The notes: a model not told the origin generated them from the sequence alone. DNA of 64,000 bases from an uncultured Chitinophagaceae bacterium (GCA_936908745.1 CAKZFX010000009.1:62001-126000); one strand, 5' to 3'; shown: positions 1 through 10,126, counted from the first letter of the stretch. Program-made: numbers and translations.

Positions 1-27
1 GTATCCACTGCCATTTGCAATGGATAC
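1..27 (-). terminator. Stem-loop downstream of the SdrD_B-repeat gene
   Basis: A 7-bp perfect arm (gtatcca/tggatac), continued after one mismatch by 3 more pairs, lies 13 bases past the stop codon of the minus-strand surface-protein gene. The T-run that would confirm an intrinsic terminator would fall outside the window, so only the hairpin can be supported. Confidence 0.35.
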
Positions 28-40
28 AAGTGATATTTTA

Positions 41-3000
41 TTAACCGGTTACTACGTCAGTACCCGCGAGTTTGATACCGAAATTGGCATTGTCAACATC
101 GCTGTTTACAACAGGCACCACCAGTCGTCCGTCATTCAGACCATCGCTGCCTGAAGAAGTACCCAATTTCTGACCTGTATGGATCCAGCCTGTTGGCAAT
201 ACAGAAGCAGGAGGCACCTGGCCGATTACACCAAAGGCAGTGCTGATCAATACGTAATAGTTAGTGTTCGCTGATACGTCGTTGAATGTGTAGATCCCAG
301 TCATCGGGTTGATAACAGCTACCTGCTCTACCAATCCTGTGCTGAAGTTTACAAGGTAAGCTCTCAGGTTAGCAGGGATAGAAGCTGCAACCGGTACTTG
401 AGCAGCGCCACTGTTGTTCACCAGGTTATCGGCCATACCGTTTACATCATGCCATACATTACCTGTCAGTTTGATAGGGCGTACCAGGCCGGCATCAATA
501 TCCATTCTTATTTGTCCTGCAGCCAGTGAGAACGCATCCGTTCTGCCGGTAGCTGTGTTCACATCGCTGTTATTGTCAGCAGTGCTGCCCGCAGCATTTT
601 TCTCTGTAAATGACAAACCTGAAGGAGTGTCGCCAAAACCAACTGTATAGTTTGCAGTGGCTGTTACAGGAATATTGTTGATGAAGTAGTAACCATTTCC
701 GTCAGTAACTGCTGAAGCAACAGCTACGTTTGAAGCATTGTATAAAGTAACAGTTACACCAGCCACAGGATTTTCACCTGCATCCTGGATACCGTTCCTG
801 TTCAGGTCTTCCCAAACATAGTTACCTACTGCAGCATATTTAGTTACCAAACCTGCATCGATAGTCATGTTAGATTGTCCTGCTGCCAATGTAAACGCAT
901 CTGTTCTGCCAGTAGCAATGTTTACATCGCTATCCGTTGCATCAGCGCCAGCGTCTTTGGTAGTGAACGTTGCACCCAAAGGCAGGTTGCTGAAGCCCAT
1001 TGTATAAGAACCCGGAGTTACATTCACAAACAGGTATTTACCGGTTGCATCTGTAACTGTTGAAGCTACTGCTGCATTGCTGCTGTTGTATAAAGTAACC
1101 AGTACACCTGCAACACCTGCTTCGGCAGCATCCTGCAAGCCATTACCGTTTACATCATTCCAAACATAATCGCCCACAGCTGCAGTAGTGGTGCTTCTCA
1201 CACCAAAATCCCAGCTCATATCAGCAGCACCGGCAGCCAATACAATATTATCAGTTGTCAATGTTGTTGCATCCGCGTCACTGTCTGTGTTGTTATTTGC
1301 AGGCGTAGCATCTTTTGTAGTGGCTACGAAACCAGCAGGCAGGTTGCTGTACTGAATTCTGTAAGTACCAGCCGCCAGGTCAGTAAACATATAGAAACCG
1401 TTTGCATCGCTTACCGTTGTTTTAATAACGGTACCGATATCATTCAACAGGTCAGCCGTTACACCCGGAACACCTGGCTCACCAGCATCCTGGAAGCCAT
1501 TACCGTTTACATCATTCCAAATAAAGTTGCCCAATCTTGCCAATGCAGTTGGATTTCTTGCACCCGCATCTACGGTTGTATTGATCTGACCAGGCAATAA
1601 AGTGATAATACCTGTTTTACCAGTTGCTGCGTCTGCATCGCTGTCTTTTGTATCATCAGTACCTGCGTTTGCTGTTGCAAATACATAACCGGAAGGCAAT
1701 GTGCTGAAGCCTGCTACATAGTCGCCGGCAGTCAGATTAGCAAACTGGTAGTTACCCAGCGCATCTGTTGTAGTGGTTGCGATAACAGTTGTACCGTTAG
1801 CTGCATACAGTGTAACAGTTACACCTGCAATGCCCGGCTCGCCTGCATCCTGCAAACCATTATTGTTAAGATCGTTCCAAACGAAGTCACCGATCGAACC
1901 TTTTGTATCAAAAATGTTAGGGTTAGAAACAAGACCTGCATCCACTGTTGTGATCACGTTGCCATTACCAGTGATCGTAACAGGAGCTGTACGGCCTGTT
2001 GCAGGATTTACATCGCTGTCAACCGCATCGCCACCTGCATCCATCGGGCTGAAGGCATAACCAGCAGGGATATTGCTGTAACCCACTGTGTAGGTTCCCG
2101 CAGCAATGTCAGTGAACATATAGAAACCAGAAGTATTCGTGATCGTTGTTTTTACAACGCCGCCAGTTGAATTGTATAATGTAACAGTTACACCCGGTAC
2201 ACCCACCTCACCAGCATCCTGGATACCATTTTTATTCAGATCATACCAAACAAAATCACCAAGGCTGTTCAGCGCAGATGAACGGCGCATACCTGCATCA
2301 ACAGTTGTTTTGTTTTCGTCTGCTGCCAGTGTGAAAGTGGCAGTAGTACCTGTGCCATTAGCACCGGTAACATCACTGTCGATATTATCATTGCTGCCTG
2401 CATCAGCCGTTACGAAAACATAACCAGCCGGTGTGTTTGAGAATTTAACATAGTAGTTGCCTGCATCAAGGTTATTAAAGATGTAGTAACCCAGTGCATT
2501 GGTAGTGGTAGTTGCAATCAGCGTATTAGCGCTGTTGTATAACTGAACCGTTACACCTGCAATACCCGGCTCGTTCGGATCTTGTACATTATCATTATCA
2601 AGATCAGCAAACACAAAGTCACCTACTGAAGACTTGCCTTCAGTTGTTACATTCAGCGCACCATCAATGGTAAGGTTTACGTCTGTTGTAACTGTTACTG
2701 AACCTGTGCGGAAAGTAACCGGATCGAAATCACTGTCTGTATTATCATTACCACCCGCATCTTTTACAGATACCTGGTAGCCCGGAGGCGGTGTCAGACC
2801 TAATGTATATGTTCCCGCAGGCACATCATTGAATTCATAATGGCCGTTGTTGTCTGTAATTGTTGAAGCCACTGCTACGTTGCTGCTGTTGTATAAAGTA
2901 ACCAGCACACCAGCAATACCCGGCTCACCTGCATCCTGCACGCCGTCTTTATCCAGGTCATTCCAGATAAAGTCACCGATACGGTTCGGCTGTGTCAGGT

Positions 3001-4852
3001 AAAGACCCGCATCCACATAGGTAACAGAAGGATTGGCCCATGTCAATGTCACATTCGCTGTTCTGCCTGTTGTTGCATTGGCATCACTGTTTGTAGCGCT
3101 TGTGATAGAAGAACCACCTGCATTCTGCGTAGTATAAACATAACCCGGTTTCGTGCTGAAACGAACCTGGTAGTTGATGCCTGCTTGTGAAATTGGCAAT
3201 CCGGAGAATTTATAGTTGCCATACGCATCTGTAACCGTTGAAGCGATCAGCACATTTGAATTGTTATACAAAGAAACAGTCACACCCGCTAATCCCAGCT
3301 CGCTTGCATCTTGTAAACCATTCCTGTTAACATCATTCCATACTTTGTCACCAATAGAACCAACATCAGGAATATTCATTGATACGCACCACTGGTCAGT
3401 TTTGATCCAGCTGCCACTACCACCAAATGAAACGTTGGTATATTTTGTACCTGCAGGCACAGTACCGCTCCACGTATAGAGTTGCGGGCCAACAGGTGCG
3501 TTTGCCAGTACTTTATTTACATGTACCGCAGAAGAAGAAATCCACTCCCAGTTAGCATCGAAGAATTCGATAGCCACCTGGTGATAGTAAGTAGCATCAT
3601 GCGTACCAGCGTATACACTTGCATTGATCACTGTACCAGCCGGTAAATCTGTACCGATGGTTTGTGATACCCAGTTGTTAGATGTATTCGTAATCTGGAA
3701 GTCGCCAGATTTGCTTCCGCATTTCACTGCACCTGTACCAGCACTCAATGTACCACCAGACCATGTCCAGTTGGCCGTACCATTTTCAAAACTTGGGTTC
3801 TGAACGATATTGCCAGGACAAGAACAACTGTTGTCGATAATTGTGAAGTTAACAGTCACTTCATCACACATGGAACCAGTAGCACCAGAAGCTGAATACA
3901 GTTTTGCATTCAGTGTATAGTTACCCGGAACACCTGTCCATGCACCACCACCTGTTGCAGGTGTGTTGTAAGGAGCAGAGTTTTCAATTATTGTGCTGGC
4001 AGTCGGGCCCGTAACAGTGAATTTAATACTGCCTACTGCGCCGGTTGTAGCTGCTTCAAAGTTGTATAAAGAAGCCAGCTGTGCAGTTGTGTAAGTAGCA
4101 CCGTTTACCAAAGGCAGATCAGTACCGCCATCCAGTTTATTGAAGTAAACACTGCTGATCTCACCCGTACAAGCAGGAGGACAGTTGTCAGCCATGATTT
4201 TTACATCATCCACAAACAGGTAAAAGTCCTTGCTTGAGTTAGCAGGCTTGTAACCGCTGAAACGGTATTTAAAGTTTGCCGTTCTGTAAGATTGAGGAAT
4301 AGCGATCGAGATATTCGTCGTATTGTTTGTTCCCCAGGCGTTGAAAATATCTTTAGAAGATTTTGTATACACGGCTGTCCAGGTGCTGCCATTATCCGTA
4401 GAAAATTCTACTTTGAAATAGCTGGTAGCATCGGTTGAGTTACACATATAGGTGTACAACTTGAACTTCAGGTTCATTTCAGCCGTACAGTTATAGTTGC
4501 TAAGGTTCACTTTTGGAGAAGCTGCATGACATTCGCCAGCCGTTTTTCCTGAAGTGTTCCAGTTAACAATTTTGATGGCATTGGTCACAGGCGAATAGTA
4601 AGCTGGCAATACTACCGTAGTAGCGTTGTTGTTGGATGAGGCATACCATGTGCCGGTAGATCCGGTGAAGTTGCCGCTGCTTACATTCTGCGCAGGTGCT
4701 GTAAATCCGGTGTTGAATTGATTGGGGAAGGTTTCATTGGTAACCGTTATGGCTTGTCCAATGCTGGTCAGTGAGGCCATTAACGCTATTGCAAAAAAGG
4801 CAAATAGACGGACGGTCACAGCTTTCCCGGGTAGGGTAAGAGTTAGTTTCAT
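41..4852 (-). CDS. Giant SdrD_B-repeat cell-surface protein
   Basis: A 1603-residue protein with an N-terminal signal peptide (basic MKLTLTLPGK start, hydrophobic core to about residue 33). Residues about 35-225 look like a carbohydrate-binding or adhesin-type beta-sandwich (FKVEFSTDNGSTWTAVY), followed by a second beta-rich region to about 490. From about residue 495 come eight SdrD_B-like units of roughly 115-125 residues, each starting like GDFVWNDLNxNGxQDAGEPG with a Ca-binding-type D-x-N-x-N-G-x-x-D loop, then a ninth divergent unit (GNVWHDVNG). SdrD_B/Cna_B-type repeats usually form rigid stalks of adhesins. The protein ends without a T9SS C-terminal domain or an LPxTG anchor, so its route of surface attachment is unclear. 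It appears monocistronic. Confidence 0.85.
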   Translation of the reverse strand: MKLTLTLPGKAVTVRLFAFFAIALMASLTSIGQAITVTNETFPNQFNTGFTAPAQNVSSGNFTGSTGTWYASSNNNATTVVLPAYYSPVTNAIKIVNWNTSGKTAGECHAASPKVNLSNYNCTAEMNLKFKLYTYMCNSTDATSYFKVEFSTDNGSTWTAVYTKSSKDIFNAWGTNNTTNISIAIPQSYRTANFKYRFSGYKPANSSKDFYLFVDDVKIMADNCPPACTGEISSVYFNKLDGGTDLPLVNGATYTTAQLASLYNFEAATTGAVGSIKFTVTGPTASTIIENSAPYNTPATGGGAWTGVPGNYTLNAKLYSASGATGSMCDEVTVNFTIIDNSCSCPGNIVQNPSFENGTANWTWSGGTLSAGTGAVKCGSKSGDFQITNTSNNWVSQTIGTDLPAGTVINASVYAGTHDATYYHQVAIEFFDANWEWISSSAVHVNKVLANAPVGPQLYTWSGTVPAGTKYTNVSFGGSGSWIKTDQWCVSMNIPDVGSIGDKVWNDVNRNGLQDASELGLAGVTVSLYNNSNVLIASTVTDAYGNYKFSGLPISQAGINYQVRFSTKPGYVYTTQNAGGSSITSATNSDANATTGRTANVTLTWANPSVTYVDAGLYLTQPNRIGDFIWNDLDKDGVQDAGEPGIAGVLVTLYNSSNVAVASTITDNNGHYEFNDVPAGTYTLGLTPPPGYQVSVKDAGGNDNTDSDFDPVTFRTGSVTVTTDVNLTIDGALNVTTEGKSSVGDFVFADLDNDNVQDPNEPGIAGVTVQLYNSANTLIATTTTNALGYYIFNNLDAGNYYVKFSNTPAGYVFVTADAGSNDNIDSDVTGANGTGTTATFTLAADENKTTVDAGMRRSSALNSLGDFVWYDLNKNGIQDAGEVGVPGVTVTLYNSTGGVVKTTITNTSGFYMFTDIAAGTYTVGYSNIPAGYAFSPMDAGGDAVDSDVNPATGRTAPVTITGNGNVITTVDAGLVSNPNIFDTKGSIGDFVWNDLNNNGLQDAGEPGIAGVTVTLYAANGTTVIATTTTDALGNYQFANLTAGDYVAGFSTLPSGYVFATANAGTDDTKDSDADAATGKTGIITLLPGQINTTVDAGARNPTALARLGNFIWNDVNGNGFQDAGEPGVPGVTADLLNDIGTVIKTTVSDANGFYMFTDLAAGTYRIQYSNLPAGFVATTKDATPANNNTDSDADATTLTTDNIVLAAGAADMSWDFGVRSTTTAAVGDYVWNDVNGNGLQDAAEAGVAGVLVTLYNSSNAAVASTVTDATGKYLFVNVTPGSYTMGFSNLPLGATFTTKDAGADATDSDVNIATGRTDAFTLAAGQSNMTIDAGLVTKYAAVGNYVWEDLNRNGIQDAGENPVAGVTVTLYNASNVAVASAVTDGNGYYFINNIPVTATANYTVGFGDTPSGLSFTEKNAAGSTADNNSDVNTATGRTDAFSLAAGQIRMDIDAGLVRPIKLTGNVWHDVNGMADNLVNNSGAAQVPVAASIPANLRAYLVNFSTGLVEQVAVINPMTGIYTFNDVSANTNYYVLISTAFGVIGQVPPASVLPTGWIHTGQKLGTSSGSDGLNDGRLVVPVVNSDVDNANFGIKLAGTDVVTG

Positions 4853-5207
4853 GCTCTGGGTTTTATGATTTGTTGTGGTGGTTTCCTGGAGGAGAAATGG
4901 ATATAACTACACGGTTTGCCGGAGGATTGGAATAATGGGGTAATTACTTACCGATGTAGTGTTTCAGGAAATTTGGCTTTGGGAGGAAATTCTGTAAGAT
5001 GTTGGAAATACTACGTATTACTACTTAGTGCGGGCAAATGTAGATTCCGTTTTTTGTATTTGCAAGTGTTTTCTGAACTTTTTTGGGCATTATATGGTCT
5101 TTTTTGTCCACAGATGAAGAATCTGGACTACATGGTAAATCGTATGAGGTCAAAAAAATGACCTTTAAAACAGGTTGTTTAAACGGGGACCAGGCAGGTA
5201 AAGGCAT
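4853..5207. other. Intergenic region between the surface protein and rpsA
   Basis: No credible gene is seen here. It holds a possible minus-strand promoter for the surface-protein gene, implying a 5' leader of about 175 bases. Short open frames on both strands have no recognisable protein features. Confidence 0.5.
5035..5066 (-). promoter_or_regulatory. Putative Bacteroidota-type promoter of the SdrD_B gene
   Basis: On the minus strand a -33 element CTTG (one change from TTTG) is followed after 20 bases by TACATTTG, a full match to the -7 consensus TAnnTTTG. Transcription would start near 5028, leaving a long leader before the ATG at 4852. Confidence 0.4.
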
Positions 5208-5232
5208 AAAAAAAACCCCCACTAAGTGGAGG
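5208..5232 (-). terminator. Intrinsic terminator of rpsA
   Basis: On the minus strand a 7-bp stem (CCTCCAC/GTGGGGG, one G-T pair) with loop TTA is followed by eight T residues. It lies 28 bases past the rpsA stop codon. Confidence 0.85.
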
Positions 5233-5259
5233 CTTTATGATTATTTAACCTGTTAAAGA

Positions 5260-7161
5260 TTATTCAGGCTTTGCTTCTTCGCTGCTTTCACCACCTTCCA
5301 GTTTCTTCTTCAGGTCTGCTAAAACACCCAGGTCGCCAAGTGTGGCTTTCTCCACTTTGCTTTGGATATTTTTTACAGCTTTCTTCGTTTTGTCAGCTTC
5401 TGCTCTTGCTTCTTTTTTCGCAGATTCAACCGCTTCTACCTGTCCTTGTTCCCAGATACGTGTGTGAGAAACAACGATTCTTTTTTCATTACGATCGAAT
5501 TCGATCACCATGAATTGTGCTGTTTCATCTGCACCGATTGATTTGCCATCTTCTTTCGTCAGGTGACGGTTAGGAGCAAATCCTTCCAGGCCATAAGGTA
5601 ACTGAACAGTAGCGCCTTTATCATCCCTGCGGCTCACAGTGCCTTCGTGAATAGTTCCGATAGCAAATGTGTCTTGCAGGGTATTCCACGGATCTTCTTC
5701 CAGTTGTTTGTGTCCTAATTGCAGTTTGCGGTTTTCTTTATCAATACCTAAGATGATCACATCAATGTTGCTGCCAACTTTGGTGTACTCACCAGGGTGA
5801 TTGAAGCGTTTCAACCAGCTCAGGTCGCTGATATGGATCATACCACCGATACCAGGAGCCAATTCTACAAACACGCCATAGTTAGTGATGTTTTTCACCA
5901 AACCAGTGTGCTTGCTGCCTTCAGCAAATTTGCTTTCGATATCATTCCATGGATCAGCAGAAAGTTGTTTGATAGACAAACTCATCTTACGGCTTTCTTT
6001 ATCCAGCGTAACGATCTTCGCTTCATGCTCATCGCCTAATTTGAAGAACTCTTTCGCATTGATCGGCGTGTTAGCCCATGTAATTTCACTTACGTGAACA
6101 AGACCTTCTACACCCGGTTGAATTTCAAGGAATGCACCGTAATCTTCGATGTTCACCACTTTACCTTTCACTACATTGCCTTCAACAATGTTCTCACCCA
6201 ATACATCCCAAGGATGCGGAGTCAGTTGTTTCAGACCTAAGCTGATACGTTTTTTCTCGTCGTCGAAATCCAGTACCACCACGTTGATCTTCTGGTCCAT
6301 TTTCAACACCTCACCCGGGTGAGAGATACGACCCCAGGAAATATCAGTGATATACAACAGACCGTCTAAGCCACCCAGGTCCATGAAAGCACCGAAGTCT
6401 GTGATGTTTTTCACAGTACCTTCCAATACTTGTCCTTTCTCCAGTTTGCTCATGATCTCTGCACGTTGTGCTTCGATATCGCTTTCGATAAGTGCTTTGT
6501 GAGATACAACAGCGTTCTTAATAGTTTCATTGATCTTAACTACTTTAAACTCCATTGTTTTACCAACAAACTGATCGTAGTCAGTTACCGGTTTCACATC
6601 GATCTGTGAACCTGGTAAGAATGTTTCCATTCCAAACACATCCACGATCAAGCCACCTTTTGTTTTTGAAGTAACAGTACCAGTGATAACTTCACCTGTT
6701 TTGTGTACTTCCACGATTCTTTCCCATGCACGGGTAATGCGTGCCTGGCGACGGCTCAGGTTCAGGTGACCATTGCGGTCTTCCTTATCCACTACCATCA
6801 CTTCCACTTCATCACCGATCTTCAATCCTTGCAGATCGCGGAATTCATTGAGGGAAATCAGACCATCGCTTTTAAAACCGATGTTCAATACAACGTCTGT
6901 TTTAGTCAAACCTACAACGAGTCCGTTGATCAGTTCGCCATCATTCAGTTGTACAAAAGTGTTGTCATACACTTTGTCATACTTTTCTCTCTCATCACTT
7001 GTATAAGAGATTACATTTCTCCTGTCCACGTTCCAATCGAAATCGTCGTGGGCAGTCTGCACGGGTACATTTGTTGTCGCTGTTGATGTTTCTGCAGTTG
7101 CAGCCACATTCTCGTTCTCCTGTGCTTCAGCGTTTGTGTTAACAATATTGTTTTCAGACAT
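5260..7161 (-). CDS. rpsA: 30S ribosomal protein S1
   Basis: A 633-residue protein with six consecutive S1 RNA-binding (OB-fold) domains, for example GTVKNITDFGAFMDLGG and GKVVNIEDYGAFLEI, the usual number for long bacterial S1. S1 binds mRNA on the small subunit and helps load structured or leaderless messages, which matters in a phylum that uses few Shine-Dalgarno sites. The frame stays open for 39 more codons upstream, but that extension runs through the terminator of the preceding gene and a -7 promoter element, so I chose the ATG at 7161 (MSENNIVNTN). The N-terminus (about 60 residues) is acidic and low-complexity; the C-terminus is a charged Lys/Glu-rich tail. Flanked by terminators on both sides, so monocistronic. 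Confidence 0.97.
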   Translation of the reverse strand: MSENNIVNTNAEAQENENVAATAETSTATTNVPVQTAHDDFDWNVDRRNVISYTSDEREKYDKVYDNTFVQLNDGELINGLVVGLTKTDVVLNIGFKSDGLISLNEFRDLQGLKIGDEVEVMVVDKEDRNGHLNLSRRQARITRAWERIVEVHKTGEVITGTVTSKTKGGLIVDVFGMETFLPGSQIDVKPVTDYDQFVGKTMEFKVVKINETIKNAVVSHKALIESDIEAQRAEIMSKLEKGQVLEGTVKNITDFGAFMDLGGLDGLLYITDISWGRISHPGEVLKMDQKINVVVLDFDDEKKRISLGLKQLTPHPWDVLGENIVEGNVVKGKVVNIEDYGAFLEIQPGVEGLVHVSEITWANTPINAKEFFKLGDEHEAKIVTLDKESRKMSLSIKQLSADPWNDIESKFAEGSKHTGLVKNITNYGVFVELAPGIGGMIHISDLSWLKRFNHPGEYTKVGSNIDVIILGIDKENRKLQLGHKQLEEDPWNTLQDTFAIGTIHEGTVSRRDDKGATVQLPYGLEGFAPNRHLTKEDGKSIGADETAQFMVIEFDRNEKRIVVSHTRIWEQGQVEAVESAKKEARAEADKTKKAVKNIQSKVEKATLGDLGVLADLKKKLEGGESSEEAKPE

Positions 7162-7197
7162 AATTATTTCCCGAATGGGTTTAAAAATTCGGGGTTG

Positions 7198-7205
7198 CAA
7201 AGATA
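7198..7205 (-). promoter_or_regulatory. -7 promoter element of rpsA
   Basis: TATCTTTG on the minus strand matches TAnnTTTG exactly and sits 36 bases before the rpsA ATG, giving a start site near 7191. No clear TTTG is seen at 19-21 bases upstream. Confidence 0.45.
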
Positions 7206-7254
7206 CGCTTTTCTCACCGGAAAACGGCTTGAAAACACAAGGATTTACAGCCAC

Positions 7255-7281
7255 AAAAAAAACCCTTGTTTTTGTCAAGGG
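7255..7281 (-). terminator. Intrinsic terminator of the first T9SS paralogue
   Basis: On the minus strand CCCTTG-N7-CAAGGG is followed directly by eight T residues, about 30 bases past the stop codon at 7313. Confidence 0.85.
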
Positions 7282-7312
7282 CGGAGAAGTATTTTAACGA
7301 AAAATGCAGTCG

Positions 7313-8614
7313 TTAATTCAATATAATCGTCTTTGTTTCAGCTATTTGCCCGCTTCCACTGGTTATTTTCAGGAAATAAGTGCCTTTGGCAAACCTCCCG
7401 AGGTTTTCTAAGTCAAATATATTAGGGCCTCTCACAACCGTTTCCTGCTGCGCCAGTACCGGCTGTCCTGCCGGGCTTATCAACTGGATAACTGCCTTGC
7501 CTGCAACAACCGATTCCAGTAAAACCGTAAGCCGTTCGGTGGCCGGGTTGGGCAATGCTTTCAACACTTCCGCTTTGCTGTTCAGCGATACCGGCACCAC
7601 TGCGGAATATTTAAAACGACCGCCTGTTTCAATCATCTTCAAACGATAATAAACCACGCCTGTCTGACCGCTAAGGTTATCGAGTTGCTGGTACCTGCTT
7701 AAACCTGTGGCAGCAATGCTGGCAACAGTTGTAAAGTTATCAGACACACTATTGCTTCTTTCCAATTCATAATGTGATACATCATTCCCTGTTTCACTTA
7801 CATCCCATGCTGTTCTTACCTGCGTTGCAGCTGCTTTAACCGCATTAAACTGGCGCAAGGTTATGGGAAGCGTAGTCATTGTAAGTGGCTGCAATGAGGA
7901 TAAACCGAAGTTGACATTCCCGCTGATATTCTGCGTTTCCACCACAATGCTTTTTATGGTGTTATTGGTAATACCGGCAAGTGCTATATACTTGTTACTG
8001 GCGCCGCTAAAACCGAGGCCCCAGTTGATTTGTCCTGTACTGTTATTGATAAAAGCCGAAGTCTTTCCCGGTTGGTTCCATGTCATTCGTTGAAAGTCAC
8101 TATTACTGGCTGTTCCGGTGCTGGTAGCATTCCCATTCCTGTCTTTATTGATCCAGATATGACCTGTTGCACTTCCGGCGGTTCCTAACTGGTCCACATC
8201 GTGCAACATCATAAAGATTTCACTGGCCGGCACCGGTGTTGCAAACGTATATACGACCCAGAAAGGATAATCTGCCGGGGCATTTCCTGTTGTATTAGAA
8301 AGCATTCCGGTATTCCTTCGAATAGTGGCATTTCGTTGAACCAGGAAGTCGTTATAATTAGTGCCTGATATGTCCCATGTGTCCTGCAGGTTTGCACAAT
8401 AATAACCGAGTTCAGTATTAGTGTTGTTTAAATCTGAAATGAACTGAACAGTTACAGCAGTGTGGGTGGGGCCGCTCCATGTAAACGTGCCTCCGTTTGA
8501 AGCTGCTTGTGTGCCGCCTCCTTTGACATAGTAAGTTTGTGCGTTGGCTGAAAAAGTGAAAAGCAATGGCAATAGCCATGCAAATAGTGGTGGGTGGGTG
8601 TAGCGTGGTTTCAT
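7313..8614 (-). CDS. T9SS-secreted protein, first of three tandem paralogues
   Basis: A 433-residue protein with a signal peptide ending near SANAQ (about residue 26), a beta-rich N-terminal domain of about 220 residues with no family I recognise (TQAASNGGTFTWSGPT; a YPFWVVYTFATPVPASEIFMM segment; GHIWINKDRNG), a fibronectin-like middle (WDVSETGNDVSHYELERS), and a C-terminal type-A T9SS sorting domain (LKALPNPATERLTVLLES through GTYFLKITSG). The sorting domain predicts export across the outer membrane and removal or anchoring by PorU. It has its own terminator, and the next copy upstream has one too, so it is probably transcribed alone. Function unknown. Confidence 0.9.
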   Translation of the reverse strand: MKPRYTHPPLFAWLLPLLFTFSANAQTYYVKGGGTQAASNGGTFTWSGPTHTAVTVQFISDLNNTNTELGYYCANLQDTWDISGTNYNDFLVQRNATIRRNTGMLSNTTGNAPADYPFWVVYTFATPVPASEIFMMLHDVDQLGTAGSATGHIWINKDRNGNATSTGTASNSDFQRMTWNQPGKTSAFINNSTGQINWGLGFSGASNKYIALAGITNNTIKSIVVETQNISGNVNFGLSSLQPLTMTTLPITLRQFNAVKAAATQVRTAWDVSETGNDVSHYELERSNSVSDNFTTVASIAATGLSRYQQLDNLSGQTGVVYYRLKMIETGGRFKYSAVVPVSLNSKAEVLKALPNPATERLTVLLESVVAGKAVIQLISPAGQPVLAQQETVVRGPNIFDLENLGRFAKGTYFLKITSGSGQIAETKTIILN

Positions 8615-8726
8615 AATGGTATCAGATTCATCCCAACATTACTGCCGGGAGGGTAAAAGTAATACGCATATTGGAGTTTTGCAATACTTGCATGGTAACT
8701 TTACCGGTTACGGGTGTCTTTTTACG

Positions 8727-8756
8727 AAAAAAAAGCCGCTGCAAGGGGCAGCGGCT
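8727..8756 (-). terminator. Intrinsic terminator of the second T9SS paralogue
   Basis: A 9-bp perfect GC-rich stem (AGCCGCTGC/GCAGCGGCT) with a 5-base loop is followed on the minus strand by a run of T residues, 26 bases past the stop codon. Confidence 0.9.
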
Positions 8757-8782
8757 GGCTATCTTTCAGAGTAATAAAGTTC

Positions 8783-10093
8783 TTACTTCAATACAATCGT
8801 CTTAGTTTCTGTTATTTGTCCATCATCTGTCAGCGTTTTTAAAAAGTAAGTGCCGCGGGCAAATCTTCCGAGGTTTTCCAGATCAAATAAGTTAGGGCCT
8901 TTTATAAGCGGCAGTTGCCTGCTGAGTACGGATTGTCCCGCCGGGTTGATCAGTTGTATAAAAGCTTTACCGGTAGTGGCCGATTCGAGTACAAGGGTAA
9001 GCCGGTCGGTAGCCGGGTTGGGCAATGCTTTCAGCACCTGTACATTACTGAGCGGTGAAACCGCCACCACAGGCGAGTATTTAAAGCTGCCATCTGTTTC
9101 CAGCATTTTCAGGCGATAGTAAATAACACCGGTGAAGGCCGCAATATTATCAAGCACCTGGTACCTGCTGAGACCGGTGGCCGCAACGTTGGCAATAACG
9201 GAAAACGGATCAGACACACCGGTACTTCTTTCCAGTTCATAATGCGATACATCATTCCCTGTTTCGCTTACATCCCATGAAACTCTTGCCTGCCCGTTGC
9301 TCAATCGCAGTGCATTGAACTGGTGCAGCACAACCGGCAGTGTAGTGCCGCCATTGGAAGGTTTCAGCCATGCAACAGCAAATTCAATATCATCGCTGAT
9401 GTTTTCTGTTTCCACCACAATGCGTTTTACGGTAGCCGTTTTGTTGCCTGCCAGCGCTATATATTCATTGGCATTGCCGGAGGTTTGTGAAAAGTCCCAG
9501 TGGATTTCTCCCGTAGATGAATTGATCGTAACGAGTTCTTTATTGGAATTGTCCCATCGCATACGCTGAAAGTCGGTGTTGGAAGCTGTGCCTCCATTAT
9601 TAGCTGTACCATTCCTGTTTTTATTGATCCATATATGGCCGGTGGGTTTAGTGCCTGTGCCCGAACGGTCCGCATCATGCAGCATGATAAATATTTCGTT
9701 GGCTGGTACAGGATTTGAAAATGTGAATACAGCCCAAAACGGGTAGTCAGACGGGTTATCACCTGTTGTATTGGCCAGCCTTCCGCTAGCTTTGTCCACG
9801 GTACCGCTTCGTTGAATATCGAAGGGGGCATAGTCTGTTCCCGAAAAACCCCAGGTTTGTGTGGGATTGGTCACCCTGTGGTAGCCCAATTCTTCGTTCG
9901 ATTCATTTTTACTGGTGATATATTGAACAGTAACGGTGCTTTGCGTGGGGCCTGCCCACTCAAAGGTCTGACCGTTGTTTGCCGCCTGGGTAGTACCACC
10001 CGTAGCATAAATGGTTTGGGCATTTAATAATGCCGGGAAAAAAAGTAACAGCAATAGTAGCTGTACTTGCAGCACAGATTTAGTTCGTTTCAT
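8783..10093 (-). CDS. T9SS-secreted protein, second of three tandem paralogues
   Basis: A 436-residue protein collinear with its two neighbours: signal peptide (MKRTKSVLQVQLLLLLLFF, cleavage near LLNAQ), the same unknown beta-rich domain (GPTQSTVTVQYITSKNESNE; PANEIFIMLHDADRSGTG), the WDVSETGNDVSHYELERS middle segment and a type-A T9SS C-terminal domain ending in TKTIVLK. The start at 10093 (MKRTK) gives a normal signal peptide; an in-frame ATG 12 codons earlier would place a polar stretch before it. The N-terminal domain is closer to the third copy than to the first by eye. Function unknown. Confidence 0.9.
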   Translation of the reverse strand: MKRTKSVLQVQLLLLLLFFPALLNAQTIYATGGTTQAANNGQTFEWAGPTQSTVTVQYITSKNESNEELGYHRVTNPTQTWGFSGTDYAPFDIQRSGTVDKASGRLANTTGDNPSDYPFWAVFTFSNPVPANEIFIMLHDADRSGTGTKPTGHIWINKNRNGTANNGGTASNTDFQRMRWDNSNKELVTINSSTGEIHWDFSQTSGNANEYIALAGNKTATVKRIVVETENISDDIEFAVAWLKPSNGGTTLPVVLHQFNALRLSNGQARVSWDVSETGNDVSHYELERSTGVSDPFSVIANVAATGLSRYQVLDNIAAFTGVIYYRLKMLETDGSFKYSPVVAVSPLSNVQVLKALPNPATDRLTLVLESATTGKAFIQLINPAGQSVLSRQLPLIKGPNLFDLENLGRFARGTYFLKTLTDDGQITETKTIVLK

Positions 10094-10126
10094 GAGGTTG
10101 GAATTATTTGTGGTATTTCCACGCTG

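Noticed and set aside
500..3400. Regular repeats in the first gene, considered as a CRISPR-like or tandem DNA array
   Set aside because: The period of about 350 bases matches SdrD_B protein units, and the frame is open throughout; similarity is at protein level.
7162..7278. Longer N-terminus for ribosomal protein S1
   Set aside because: The extension includes the terminator of the next gene upstream and the rpsA -7 element.
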